Shown here piece by piece: positions 1-11,300 of a DNA stretch of 20,087 nucleotides. The notes beneath the pieces are model-generated. The model was given only the letters and a program-made list of their open reading frames with translations. It did not search any database and had not been told where the DNA came from. Position numbers and translations under genes: made by a program. This DNA is from an uncultured Eubacteriales bacterium (lineage in GTDB: Bacteria; Bacillota; Clostridia; Oscillospirales; Butyricicoccaceae). How positions within the stretch are numbered: the first letter of the stretch is position 1; every line of letters begins with the position of its first letter. The DNA lies in NCBI GenBank assembly GCA_934636325.1, contig CAKUAK010000134.1, positions 1 through 20,087 on the forward strand. The letters are read 5' to 3'.

Positions 1-47
1 CTCGCGGGCTCTGACATTCCCATTGGTTTTTTCACAACTTCATATAT

Positions 48-124
48 GCGCCCGTAGCTCAGCTGGAGAGAGCGTCAGACTCCGACTCTGAAGGCCGTGC
101 GTTCGAATCGCATCGGGCGTACCA
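48..124 (+). tRNA. tRNA-Arg, anticodon CCG
   Basis: The sequence folds as a full cloverleaf. The acceptor GCGCCCG pairs with CGGGCGT, the anticodon stem TCAGA pairs with TCTGA around the loop CTCCGAC (anticodon CCG, reading the arginine codon CGG), and the T arm is GTGCG/CGCAT around TTCGAAT. The discriminator is A and the CCA end is encoded. The opposite strand shows the familiar spurious open frame with 'IRTHGLQSR', a known by-product of tRNA genes and not a protein. No second copy of the tRNA 3' end was seen in the window, so there is no evidence here for an attachment site. Confidence 0.96.
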
Positions 125-151
125 GAATGTGTTGATGAAAGATGCAGCACG

Positions 152-181
152 GAAAGCACCGCACGAAAGTGCGGTGCTTTC
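152..181 (+). terminator. Intrinsic terminator of the tRNA
   Basis: A perfect 13-bp stem (GAAAGCACCGCAC with GTGCGGTGCTTTC) closes a GAAA tetraloop 27 bases after the CCA end. The run of T is short and lies partly inside the stem. The position and strength of the hairpin fit the end of the tRNA transcript. Confidence 0.8.
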
Positions 182-344
182 ACATATTTATCACCATTTT
201 CCACAGCCAAAAGTGCTAAAAACCGCTTTTCGCAGAAAAACAGTTTTACCTCGCGAGAGGCGACATTTTGAAGATGCATCCAGCCGTTTTCCCCGTTCCA
301 AATGACTCGAACACAAAGCCTACAAAAACAAAGAAAACCGTGCC
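182..344. other. Intergenic region without a recognised gene
   Basis: This stretch, together with the hairpins on each side, separates the tRNA from the first hydrolase remnant. It is A/T-richer than its surroundings and contains an 8-base palindrome CTCGCGAG at 250-257. Short open frames cross it on both strands, but none has a ribosome binding site or a recognisable product. Confidence 0.5.
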
Positions 345-391
345 AAGCCGCCGTTCTCCCCTTTCACATGGGGCAGAACGGCGGCTTTTTT
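345..391 (+). terminator. Strong hairpin terminator
   Basis: AAGCCGCCGTTCT (345-357) pairs with AGAACGGCGGCTT (375-387), and an inner CCCC/GGGG adds to the stem with one unpaired C. It is followed by TTT and C, so it is oriented to stop + strand transcription. No gene that would use it is visible between the tRNA terminator and this hairpin, so it may be left over from a deleted gene. A second tiny hairpin (GCACC ATT GGTGC, 401-413, then TTTT) follows at once, at the edge of the hydrolase fragment. Confidence 0.7.
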
Positions 392-406
392 CGTACTTAG
401 GCACCA

Positions 407-694
407 TTGGTGCTTTTGCTTGGTCTGTCCATCCGCAATATTTTCTGGTCCGGCAATAATTATGAGCTGCCGGAAGCTCCCGCCGATATCGGCACAGAGA
501 TCGTTTACTGGTACGGCAGCGATGAAAAGCGGGACCGCCGGGGAAATATCCGCTTTATCAGCCGGTATTTCCCGCAGATACAGATGCATGAGTTCCCGGG
601 TATGGCACACGCCGAGCTTGTCATGATACATCCGAAGGACTTCTGCCGATATGCCGAAAGTTTCCTGCTCGGACAAACGGAAAGTGAGGAATGA
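407..694 (+). pseudogene. Alpha/beta hydrolase, C-terminal fragment
   Basis: This encodes about 90 residues matching only the last third of an alpha/beta-fold hydrolase. Visible are the strand before the catalytic acid (EIVYWYGSDEKRD) and the catalytic-histidine loop (FPGMAHAEL). The nucleophile elbow GxSxG and all upstream parts are missing. The fragment aligns by eye with the end of the next gene: SIRNIF against SIRGII, YWYGSDEK against FAYGEKDS, PGMAHAEL against PGYAHCGR. The two were therefore probably tandem paralogues. The 407 position is only the nearest TTG; homology seems to begin near 422, straight after two terminator-like hairpins, and no ribosome binding site precedes it. A 5' deletion is the simplest reading. 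The substrate is unknown. Confidence 0.7.
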
Positions 695-697
695 CCC

Positions 698-1442
698 TTG
701 AAAATGCTGGAACGAAACCAAGGCGCCGCCAAAACGGCGCTGCTTATCCATCCGATGCTTTTATCGGCAGAGGGTATCGAACAGTGCGTATCGGGTCTGT
801 GCGCCGACGATATCCATTGCTTTATCCCCGATCTGTCCGCCCATGGTCAAGCCCCTCCGGCCAGACCTATCACAGCGCCGCAGAGGAAGCCCGTGCAATC
901 CACGATCACCTGATAAAAATGGGCTGCACCAATTTGCAGCTGGGGTTCGGCGCTTCGCTCGGAGGAGTAGTGCTGTTTGAGCTGCTGAAGTATGAGGACC
1001 TGACCTTCGATCACATCTTTTTGAAGGCGTCAGCTTTTATGAGCATGCCCCGCTGCTCTGCTTTGCGCTGACACGGGTCTTTCTGTCCAAGCATCGCAAA
1101 GCCGTGAAGGATCCGGAGCTTTCCAAAAGAAAAATGAGCGCTATTTACGGAAATATCGCCGGGCCGGCCATGGCAAAACGCTTCATTGTCATGAACGAAG
1201 AGAGCATCCGCGGCATCATCCATAACTGCGCTTACGTCCGGCTGCCGGATCTGTCGGAGGGGATGCAGCGCCACTGTGTTTTCGCATACGGAGAAAAAGA
1301 TTCCGACCTGAAGCAATGCAAAAAACTGCTTCCCATCAAATACCCCCATGCGGAATTGAAGATCTGGCCCGGATATGCCCATTGCGGGCGAATGACGGCC
1401 GATCCGGAAAGCTACTCCGCCATGCTGAAGAGTTACATATAA
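698..1442 (+). pseudogene. Alpha/beta hydrolase with two frameshifts
   Basis: Three frames together give one alpha/beta hydrolase. Residues from LLIHPMLLSAEG to DLSAHGQ are in the first frame. SGQTYHSAAEEARAIHDHL with the nucleophile elbow GFGASLGG (Ser codon 955-957) is in the second. GVSFYEHAPLL through the acid loop YGEKDSD and the histidine loop PGYAHCG to the stop is in the third. Adding one C to the run at 852-855 and one T to the run at 1018-1022 restores one continuous frame of about 248 codons, a normal length for the family. The start is TTG 698, with GAGGA ending 7 bases upstream inside the end of the previous fragment; ATG 704 is the alternative. All three catalytic residues are present, so the protein would probably work if the two breaks are assembly errors. 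The substrate cannot be predicted. Confidence 0.8.
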
Positions 1443-1464
1443 ACAGACAGCTGAATACAGCATC

Positions 1465-1499
1465 AATAAGCCGCGGCAGCAAGACTGCCGCGGCTTATT
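1465..1499. terminator. Bidirectional terminator between converging genes
   Basis: A perfect 15-bp stem (1465-1479 with 1485-1499, core CCGCGGCAG/CTGCCGCGG) closes a 5-base loop. AATAAG and CTTATT form the base of the stem. It lies 22 bases after the hydrolase stop codon on the + strand and 38 bases after the collagen-like ORF on the - strand, so it can end both transcripts. Confidence 0.85.
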
Positions 1500-1537
1500 T
1501 GGTAATACGATCCCGCCGGAAGGTTTATAATGACCAT

Positions 1538-2260
1538 TTACGTTGTCGGTGTCTGGTATGTGACGTCATATTCAAGCCACTGTACCCTGACCGACGTGCG
1601 TGCGCCGCCCGCAGAGATAAAAGAGTTTATCTCACACAGCGACCACTTCCCTGTGACAGGATCCCGCTGGCGTATTTTCATATTATGGGTCTCCTGCGAC
1701 TGGGTATAGACGATCTCATCCAGTACCGTGCGGCCAGAAACCGTCGTTCCGTTCAAGGTCAGGGCCTCGACGGTCCCTCCGTTATAAACGGATGTCCTGC
1801 GAATATCGGCCATGACCGGCACAGCGGTATCCTTTGGTGCGGCGCTGATGCGCAGGGCGGTCGATGACGTTGTCCGATATGTCAGCACAAGATCCCTGAT
1901 GGGAACGGCGAGGGTGCTGTTGACCGCCGAAATATCGACGTGGTATTCGATCGGCTGGCCATACAGATTCGGCGTAGTCACCTCCTGTTTGCCGGTTTCA
2001 AAGCGCAGCCTATAGCTCACCGGCGTATCCTCGGCCACCGTGATGACCGGCGTTTCGCCGCCCTCACCCTTCTCGCCCGGTATGCCTTGCTCGCCTTTCT
2101 CTCCGCGTTCTCCCTTTTCGCCCTGCGGGTCAGTATCACCCGTCTCGCCTTTCTCGCCCTGTATGCCCTGCTCGCCTCTCACTCCGCGAGGACCCATTGG
2201 GCCCTGTTCACCCCTGACCCCCTGCTCTCCCCGGGGACATTCCGGGCCCATAGGCCCCAT
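1538..2260 (-). CDS. Collagen-like repeat protein, probably a gene remnant
   Basis: About 240 residues. Residues 2 to about 70 are Gly-X-Y triplets (GPM, GEQ, GVR, GEK, GER, GIP and so on). A roughly 170-residue Thr/Val-rich, predicted beta-strand C-terminal domain follows; I do not recognise it. Charged GEK/GER/GEQ triplets leading into a compact C-terminal head are common in phage tail or head fibres and in spore-surface collagen-like proteins, so such a role is possible. There is no signal peptide, no ribosome binding site before ATG 2260, and no other good start. Going upstream the frame stays open until it reaches the stop codon of the giant gene. Two triplets have lost glycine (CPR and DPQ, each one base from Gly). 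These points suggest a 5'-truncated, decaying gene, though the C-terminal domain shows no stop or frameshift. Confidence 0.55.
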   Translation of the reverse strand: MGPMGPECPRGEQGVRGEQGPMGPRGVRGEQGIQGEKGETGDTDPQGEKGERGEKGEQGIPGEKGEGGETPVITVAEDTPVSYRLRFETGKQEVTTPNLYGQPIEYHVDISAVNSTLAVPIRDLVLTYRTTSSTALRISAAPKDTAVPVMADIRRTSVYNGGTVEALTLNGTTVSGRTVLDEIVYTQSQETHNMKIRQRDPVTGKWSLCEINSFISAGGARTSVRVQWLEYDVTYQTPTT

Positions 2261-2280
2261 GGCATAAGGGGTGAAAACAG

Positions 2281-2315
2281 ATGCTCCCCGGCCTCTGTAT
2301 GAGGCCGGGGAGCAT
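2281..2315 (-). terminator. Terminator of the giant surface-protein gene
   Basis: A perfect 15-bp stem (ATGCTCCCCGGCCTC with its complement) closes a 5-base loop, beginning 14 bases after the stop codon of the giant gene. On the - strand it is followed by CTGTTTTC, and on the + strand by TTTG. It separates the giant gene from the collagen-like ORF, which would therefore receive little transcription from that promoter. Confidence 0.8.
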
Positions 2316-2329
2316 TTTGCGGTTTTATA

Positions 2330-5300
2330 TTATGCTATCACATAGGCGATGAAGCGCTCTATGATGGTGGCCACCTCTGCACGTGTGGCGGTATTCTTCG
2401 GGGCGAAGGAATTATTGCCGACGCCGCGGATAAGCCCTGTCGTCTGACAGAAGAGTGCCGCGTCATGCGCCCATGCCGAAATGCTTCCGCTGTCGGCATA
2501 GCCGAGGCTCTCGTCCAGCTTCTCGGGCTGTACGCCGAGGAACTGTGCGAAGCGGTAAAGGATGCTGGCCATCTGCTCCCTTGTGATGGGATCATGCGGG
2601 CCGAACTTACCCTGACCGTAACCGAGGAGGATACCGTTCTCGGCCGCCCAGTCGACGTATCTGCCATAGTAATCATCATAATTGCAGTCGTCGAACATAT
2701 GGACATCGGTGGCCTTTGTCTGACCATAGCTGCGCTCATAGAGCCGCCCAAGGACGGTGACGAACATCGCGCGGGTCATTGTTCCGTCGGGGCTGAAGCG
2801 ATCGGCTGCAGTGCCGTTGAAGATCTCTCTTTCGCTGACAAAGCCGATGCTGTCCCTGCCCCAATGGCCGCCGATATCACCGAAGGTCTTGAGGTTCTCG
2901 CTGTACTCGATCCGGCTGCCAGAGGGCGCTATATACTCGCTCCCGGATATCACGCCGTCGCCGTCCACGTCGAAGGCAAAGCCGATGAAGACCCTGCTGC
3001 CCGACCCGTCAAGATAATAGGGCATGCCGCTCTGGGCGCCGAACACGATGGTGATCTCGGTATTGGCAAAGACCTCATATTCTCCGCCGTCCTCGATCCT
3101 GAGTCCGTTTGCCAGTATGCTTACCGGCGTACCGCTGACCGAAGGTGTCGTCTTTATCTTGAGCAGTGCTCCGCGGGCGACTCTCTCGCCGTCCTTAATG
3201 ATCTTGCCGTTGGCCGTGACGATAGCCTTGCCGCTTCCCTTTACAGAGATGGCAACGGTATACATGCTGCCGCTGGAGGGAAGGCCGCTGGGGCCGCTGG
3301 GGCCAACAGGGCCGGATGGGCCTGCCGGGCCGCTGGGACCAACGGGACCTGAGGGTCCGACCGGGCCGGTGCCGCCTGTCGACTCGAATGTGGCCGTGAT
3401 CTCGACAGGCAGATCGCCTGTGATGTACCAGCTGCTCTGGCTGTCCTTCTGAGCGCCTGTGACGTTCAGCGTCTTGAGCTGATAGCCGCTGTCGGCCGAC
3501 GTCGTTATCTTGAGCGCTGTTCCGACCGGGACATACTGTCCATTGGTGATGGCCGTGCCGTCAGGCATGACCACCACATCAACGCTGCCGTTTTTGGCCG
3601 TCCATGTCACGGGGGTCTCGGCGACCTCGAACTCGCAGTAAATGACATTATTCTTTGCCGGGTCGACGATATATCCGCTGCCCGGTGTGTGGGCCGTGCC
3701 GCCGGCCGTCAATGTGCCCAGCCTGTAATGGGCGTCGGGGTCCACCGTGATGATAAGGGTCGTTCCGACAGCCACGCTCTGGCCGTTTGCAACGGTATTT
3801 CCCTGGCCGTCAAGCACCGTAAGGGTTCCGTTCTGCGGTGTATTGAAGGTGACGACACATGTTATGGCCCTGAACACAGCCGTTATTTTCAGATCGGCGT
3901 TGAGCGTATGCTTTCCGCTACCATTGCCGCCTGTAAGCTCGGAGTTTTCATCGGCCTCGAAGCTGACATAAAGCTCTTCGCCCGCCGCCATGTAGTACGC
4001 ACCGGGAGCATATGGTTTCCCGTTGATAACGACGCTGCCGCCGCCCGTGCCGAGGATCTCGATCTCTACCTTATATTCTCCGATCTCGAACTCTGCCGCG
4101 AGGTCGACGTCACCGTCGACCGTCAGACCGGCCTTCCAGACGCCGCCTCTCTCGGTATGATCGAGGTCGGCCGAATTGTTCTTAAGACTCTTGACGGCGT
4201 AATGTGTATCCGGCGCCGCCGTTATATCGAGCGCTGTGCCCTCGGGCAGCTTGGCGCCATCCTCGATGATGACGCCGCCCGCCTTGACCGCCAGGCTGCC
4301 GTTTATCGGAGCGCTTATGCCGACACGGTACAGGCTGCCCTCCAGCTTTACGAAGGGGCTGTCGATGCCGCTGAAATCGAGATCGATATCGATATTGCTT
4401 ATATGCACCAAGTGGCCCGCGGCGTTAAGCCTTATGGTATAGCCGGCATCCGATCCGACGTTTTCAAGAACGCCATCTATCTGTGCCGCCAGGATGGCTG
4501 TGTCGACCGTATAGCCGGTCTCGGCTGCGAATGTAAGCACAGCCGCGCCGCCCTCGGCGATCTCGACCTTGCTGTCGCTGCCGTCGCTGTCGCCGCTGAC
4601 GCCGTCGGGCACATGGCTCACCGACACCGTGCCGGAGATCTTACCGCCGTCATCGGTGAAGCTGTCGGCCGTCTTGACGTCGAACAGATCGCCGACGTCT
4701 GTGAATACGGCCTCGATCGTAAGATCTTCGGTCAGGGCCGCTATCTCAAAGGTATAACTCTGCGCCGTCTCATTCCATACCGGTGCGGCCGCCCGGCCGT
4801 TGACCGTAAGGCTTTCGAGGATGCTGCCGCTATCGGGCGTGATGACAAGGCTTATCTCAGAGCCACCGCGAATGTTTGTCACATCGTTTTCGTTAAGGCT
4901 GCCGCTGAAGTCATCCTCGCCTATCGTCAGCGAATATGTACCGGAGAGGCTGCCGTTTCCGACCGTATCAAGTGTGACGTCGTAGAAGCTGCGGCGGAAT
5001 GTGACGCCGACCGTGACATCTCCGGTCACATCGGTAAGGGTGATCGAATCGCCGTCCTGGGTGAACTCTGCTCCGTCGACCTGCCAGTCATAGACATAGC
5101 AGCCGGTATCGGGCAGGGCCAGCAGGGTCAGGCTTCCGTGCTTATTGACCGTTATAGTCTCGGACGACGACATGGGGATGGTCACGAGCCCGGCCTTGAC
5201 GACGCCCGCGCCGTTCTGATAGCTGTTCGTGCTGACCGTCACGGCAAAGGTGGGGATGGACACGAATCCGACCCTGATGTCAAAGCCCTTTCTGATGCCG

Positions 5301-8300
5301 GTGACCGAATATACCGTCATGCCGTCATACTCGGTCATGACCTCATAGCTGCCGCTCTCGTTCTTTTTCGACCATGTGCCGACCATATATCCCTCTTCGG
5401 GTGCGGCAAGGACGGTCACGTTTTCGAGAGCTCGGACCGTGGCCGTATAGCTGACGCTCCTGTCGGCGTTGGCCGTTCCGGTGATGTCGACCCTCCGGCC
5501 GTTGACCAGCAGGCTGAGGCTTCCGCGGGGTGCTCCGCCGTCGATCGGCGCGGCCATGAAGTTGATCTCGATATCCCTGCCGACAAATGTGACCGTGACC
5601 TCGTGGTCGCCGTCGATCGCCGTCAGCTCGAGGGTCGTGCCGGTATAGACCGTTCCGGGCGTCTCTTCATATACGACGCCGTCGATCATCCAGTGCTCGA
5701 CGCGGCAGTCGGCATCGGGCAGGGCGGTAAATACAACGTCCTCTCCCTTGACGACCGTGTCGCCCGAGGCAATGGACTTTCCGCCGCTTGAAGCGCTCAG
5801 GCTGCCGTTGACGCCAGCCGAATATGTGACGGTATAGCTGTTGGCGTTTATGAACTCGGCGCTTATATGGTACCGGCTCATTTTCGCCGTTGTGAATGTA
5901 AGTGTGTTGTTTTCCTCGTCGATGGTATAGGCCGGATCGTCCATGACGCTCTGGCCGTTGACCAGCCATGTCCTGACGACGGCGCCCTCGTTGGGATCGG
6001 CCTTGACGACGACCGTATTGCCCTCGGGTATCCACATGCCGCTTGCCGTGACAGGCGACTGGGACACGCCGTAGGCGGCTCCGCTTATCCTGCCGCCCTT
6101 GACCTCCGACGGGTCAAAAGAGACATAGGCGTCGGTCGAAAGGCGGATGGTTATTTCTTTTTCCAGCTTGCTGCCGTCGGCGTTTTCATACGACGCCGTC
6201 AGCTTGAGCATGCCGTTGGTGCCGGTCTCCGACGGGTCTATGGTCAGGGCGCCCGTCCGGCTGCCGACGTCGGTTTTTATCCTCGTCGCGCCCCAGAGCG
6301 TCCATGTGACATCCTTCGATGTCGTGTCGTCATCAAGGGTGACCTCGGCGTCAAAATGCCATGTTCCGGCGCTCTGGCTTCCGGTGTTGTGATAAATGAT
6401 ATAGTTGCCGTCGCCGGAGGGTGTCTCGCCGACACAGCTGACCGTGATGCCCGTGGCCGAAGCCGTGACCATCACCGTGCTGTGGGCCTCGCCCAGCTTG
6501 ATCGTCTTTGCCTTGTCGGCATAGCTCACGACACCGATATTGAAGCTCGTGCCTATGGCTGCGTCAGCTTCGACATTAAAGGTGAGGGTGCTGCCCGACG
6601 ATGCCTGTTCGCTGCCGTCGATCGTCCATTCATAGGTAGCCGGGGTCGTACCTGTAGGCAGGGCTGTGAAGGTGATGCTCCTGCCGCGTCCAAGCCTGAC
6701 ATCGCCCGAAGGGGTCAGGCTGAGGTCGCCGCTGGCCACCTCGGCATGGGTTATTGTCAAGGGGATATCCAGCGTATAGTATGTCGCGTCGGATTTATCC
6801 TCGTCATAGAAGTACATGCGGAGGATATAGCTTCCGGCATCGAGTCTGTCGAGCCAGCTTTGATCGACCGTGAGGATATTGTTCGGACCATCCCAGGTAT
6901 AATCCCTGCCGGATGTCAGCATTGTGTTTGTCCCGGCCAGCAGGATCCTGCCGGTCTCGTCGTTTCCTCCCGACGCGGGCTTGTCAAAGCTGTGGATCTG
7001 GCCGCTGACAGCCGGGGCGAAGACGACCGTTTCGGTCACGCCGGTCTTTGTGCCCTTGTCATAAGAGAGGGCCGCGGGGGTGGCCTTGGCGTCGGTGGTG
7101 GCCGAATAGAACTTTACATATGTGTCGTTTGCGTCAAGGTTCAACTTAAGACTGTCGGCCGTCGCCGCCAGCGCCGCCGAAGGACCTACGTCCTGACGCC
7201 AGCCCAGGCCGTAAGGCACGGCGCTTCCGCCCAGATGATCGTCATAATATACGACGCTCGTGCAGCTCTGGCCGGGCTTTCCGGCAAGGGCCGCCGTTTC
7301 GCTTGCGAACATGGTAAGTGCTTTGACATTGTGGAGCTCTATGCTGTCGGCCTGCGCGGCAGGGCTGTTGCCGCTGTTGATGTTTGTCGTGAGGGTCAGC
7401 GTGCCGCCTTTTCCGTTGGTGTTATAGAGCTTTATGCGTTCGCCGGAAAGCGGGACACTCAGGCTGCCCATCAGGATATTTTCGCCCTCAAGGTAAACAG
7501 GGATGTCACCGACCTTGAGATAGCTTTCCGACAGGCTCTGAAGGGTGACGCTCTTGACCGTGGCGTCGGTGAAATCAAGGCCGCCGCGGCTTCCGGCCGA
7601 AAGGGTCTTGCCGCCGCTGACAGTCCACTCTATCGATCCGTCCGGGAGGTTGTTCTTCTTGTCCTTGTCGCCATCTTTGATCCGATAAGCCGTTTCCTCG
7701 GCGCCGGTATCCATCAGCTCCCAATCGTATGTATACGCGGTGGGGGCAAACGCAGAATGAGTGAACAGCCTCTCTGTTGTAAGGAAGATCCAGTTGGGCT
7801 CCTTGTTCGCGGGATAATGATACAGGGTTCCTGTTCCACCCGTCTTTATCTTGTCGGAGGAGGTATCGTCCAGGTCGATATATGCGTAATCGCAGCCATC
7901 AGCGCCATCAGCGTCATCAGCTTCAAGCTCCGCGCGGGTCGTCCAGTATTTCCTGCCGTTATAGATCGCCGTCAGCTTTATGCTGTCGGTGATCTCATCG
8001 ATCGGCGACAGACGGATATAGCTGCACTCGTTCAGGCCCTTGTTCCCCGTACCGGTTAGCTTGTCCCAAAAAGAACCGAAACCGGCCAGCAGATCATAGG
8101 GGGGATTTTCGTTCTTCTTGCTGTAATTGTCCTTCTGGACCGTATATGTCTCCACGGTGCTGTTGGCCTGTTTGGTCACGCGGGCCATATAGCCGTTTTC
8201 GTACAGCGCGCGCCACTGATATTTCCTGCCCGACACCTTGATGATCTTATGATCGCCGGAGAGAGCGCACGCCAGCTCCATAATGCCGCCGTAGTTATAT

Positions 8301-11300
8301 ACACTGTTGCTGACGACCGCGTCATTATTGTCGGCCGAAACGAAGAGCTCGCCGCTGTATATCTCCAGCCAGGTCTCGGTCAGAAGGCCTTCTCCCGCGC
8401 CCGTATTGACGATGCGCAGCGAGGGCGACGCTTCGCCCTTATCGACGCCGATAGTGGCATGTCCCATTACATATACAACGATCGAGGGGTAGCTGCCGGT
8501 GCATATGACATTGGCGTTTCCGGTCAGGGTCAGATTACCGCGGATCCTGACGGCGTTTTCATAGCCGCTCGTGCCGTTATTTGTCACGGTCAGCCTGCCG
8601 TTGCCGCGCACGGTCAGCGGATTCAAGGAGGTGATGATGCCGCCCGAAGCGCCGGTCGCGGTATCGCTGGCACTGATCGTGCTGGTGCCGACCAGCGTCA
8701 ATGTGGTATCGTCGGCCTTGGTCTGAAGCAGACCGGCCTTTGCGCCGGAGATCAGCGTCAGATCCTCGATGACAAGGTTGGGTGTCTGCTCGTCGGCGAC
8801 GATGGAGAGGTCGGGCGCCACCGTGCTGTCATTTGCGCCGCTGACCGTAAGGTTGCCGCGGCTTATGGTCAGCACCTGTGTATCGGGGTCATAGGTCCAG
8901 CCCGTGCCGCTGCACGCGCTTATATCGACGCCGCCGACCGTGACGCCGACCGTCTTGAGCTTGACGCTTATGACCTTATTCTCCCTGATATCGGAGATGG
9001 TATATACTCCGTTTGCGTCGGGCGTTATCCGGACGCCGTTTACAAGAACCGAATCAAGCATCTTCAGGCCGCCGCCAAACAGCTTGAACCTGAAGTCCCC
9101 GCCCGAAGCAACGCTGGAGAGATATCCGCTTTCGGGCGAAAGGACGATGCCGTTGCGGCTGCTGCTTATCTCGGGCCAGGAGATGGTATTGTATGTCGTC
9201 GAAGAGAATATCGGCGTAAATGTATAATCGTCATGGATGTCGGGTATGGTGTATCTGACCGATGTCGCCCTGTGCTGAAGGGGCTCTCCCGTCCCCTGTC
9301 TGACCTGCCAGTAGGATACGGTGTTGCCCTGTCCGGGTGTCACCATGATCGTAAGGCTGTCGCCGTCATGGACAGTGACGCCGCCGGCGGTCCCGAATCC
9401 GCCCTCAGGCAGGTCATAGCTGTACTCACCCTTGCCGGTGATATCCGAAAGTGTGACGGTATACAGAGGCTTTTCTTCAAGATGTACCGTGAACACGTCG
9501 TCTCCCGAAAGCTCGGCCACGGCGTAAACAGCCGAAGAGGCATAGACCGTAACAGCGCTGTTCTCTGTCTGTGCCGTGCCTGTGGCCGGCGAGGTGAAGC
9601 ACCAAGTCTTGCCGTCGCTGTCGGAATAATAATATGCCTTATCCTTTGTGACCGCGCCGTCTGCCGTAAGGGCCACGGCCAGGCGGTCGACCTTATCTGA
9701 TGCCGTGACCGACGTTCCGGCCGCCGTCCACCCGAGCATATTATAATAGCCCGGCCAGACTATCTGGGCCGATACGTTCGTTCCTCCCGGGATATTTTCG
9801 ATCACCTTTGTGACGTTATCGGCGTCATAATCAAAGGTATACTCCTGACCGCCGATGGTATAGAGGATCTGTGCGCCGACCGGCTGCTCGCTCTTGCGGC
9901 TGACGTCAAAGGCCAGGGTCAGCGAATATGCCTCGCGGGTCGTGTATCCCTTTATATCGGTATCACGGTCGATGGTGAAGGTGTATGTTCCGGCGTTATA
10001 GTCGGCAATACCCTGGCTTCCGGTCGAGACAAAGCGATAGCTGCTGTCCCATGCGCAGCCTGGGCGAACCTCGACCGTCACGACCGTGCCGCCCTTGACC
10101 TTGTCGCCGCTGGCGGCCGTCACCTTTTCGCGCGACGTCGTAACGTCGCCGGTGACGCTGCCCATATACCAGGCGGTAAGGCCGTCGTTGCCGTTCACGT
10201 CGGTGTATGTAAGGGTATAGAAGTCGCGCTCGAACACGGCGTAGAGCGAGCAGCTTGCCGCCGGCATGTAGAGCTCGTATGTGCTCTCCGACTTTCCGCT
10301 GTCCTCGCTGTCATATATCGTTCCGGCCCCCTGCTCGGTATAGCGCCACTCTTTGAAGTGATAGCCCTCGGCCGCCTTTGCCGTAAAGACAAAACGGGAG
10401 TTGGCAAGGATGACGCTGCCGCTCGTGAGGGTCTTGTCGCTGCATTCCAGCGTGCCGCCGCCCATATCTCCGGCTGTGCCGAAGGCAAGGGTGTTCTGCT
10501 TTATGGCGAACTGGACCTCGATCGAGGTCTCCTCATTGAGCAGGACATAGGCAAGAGATGTCGCCTTTGTGTTCTGCGCGACGCCGTTGATATACCAGTC
10601 ATAGACCTCATATCCGGTGTCGGGCACGGCGGTAAAGACCAGCCTTGTGCCGGTCTGGTGCTTCTGCACCAGCTTATCGGCGCTGCCGACCTCGGCACGG
10701 GTGCTGCCGTATTCCGGCGATATGGCGTAAAGGGTGCCGACCGTCTGGCCCTCGAAGGGGCGGGCGCCGATGGTGACATCATGTGCCGCGCCGAGTATGG
10801 TTATCGAGCCGTCGAGGAAGGTGATATCATAATAGCTCTTTCCGTCGGTGCTTCGGATGGTATAGAAGCCGCAGAGATCATCGACCGTCGTCCTCGTGAA
10901 CTCTGTTCCCGCGGTATTATAATATCTGACGTCGACGGCCCCCGTGATCTTTCCGATGTCGCAATCGGGCCAGCTGCCCGAAACGACCTCGAGATCCTCT
11001 ATATTGATGACCGGGGCGTCGGTGCCCTCTGTGCCCTTCTGGACGGGCAGTCTGAGGGTGATGGGTCGTTCTTCGACCTGGAGCGAGGCATATACCGGCG
11101 GCAGGCTGTCATCGCTGCCGGTCATCTCGATCATATAGCTTCCGGCATAGGTGTTCTCGGCCAGGCGGTAGAGCCCCGGATTCTCGCTGTCGTTGGCGTA
11201 ATCCAGACGGCCGTCCGCAACGCCATAGACGGCATAGCCGTCCCTGATGCCGTAGGTATAATGTCCCGGATAGCTGGCAGTAAAGTGCCAGCCTATGCCA

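Noticed and set aside
40..279. 79-residue frame on the - strand with IRTHGLQSR
   Set aside because: This is the antisense of the tRNA gene, a well-known false protein in databases.
1940..2302. Leucine/alanine-rich and SPFSP-repeat frames on the + strand
   Set aside because: They are the complement of the Gly-X-Y repeats of the collagen-like ORF; the periodic DNA leaves all frames open.
48..2330. Integrated mobile element starting at the tRNA-Arg gene
   Set aside because: No integrase, no repeat of the tRNA 3' end and no phage structural operon are visible; broken genes near a tRNA alone are not enough.
3278..3367. CRISPR-like or satellite repeat
   Set aside because: The 9-base period encodes Gly-Pro-X in frame inside the giant gene; it has no spacer structure.
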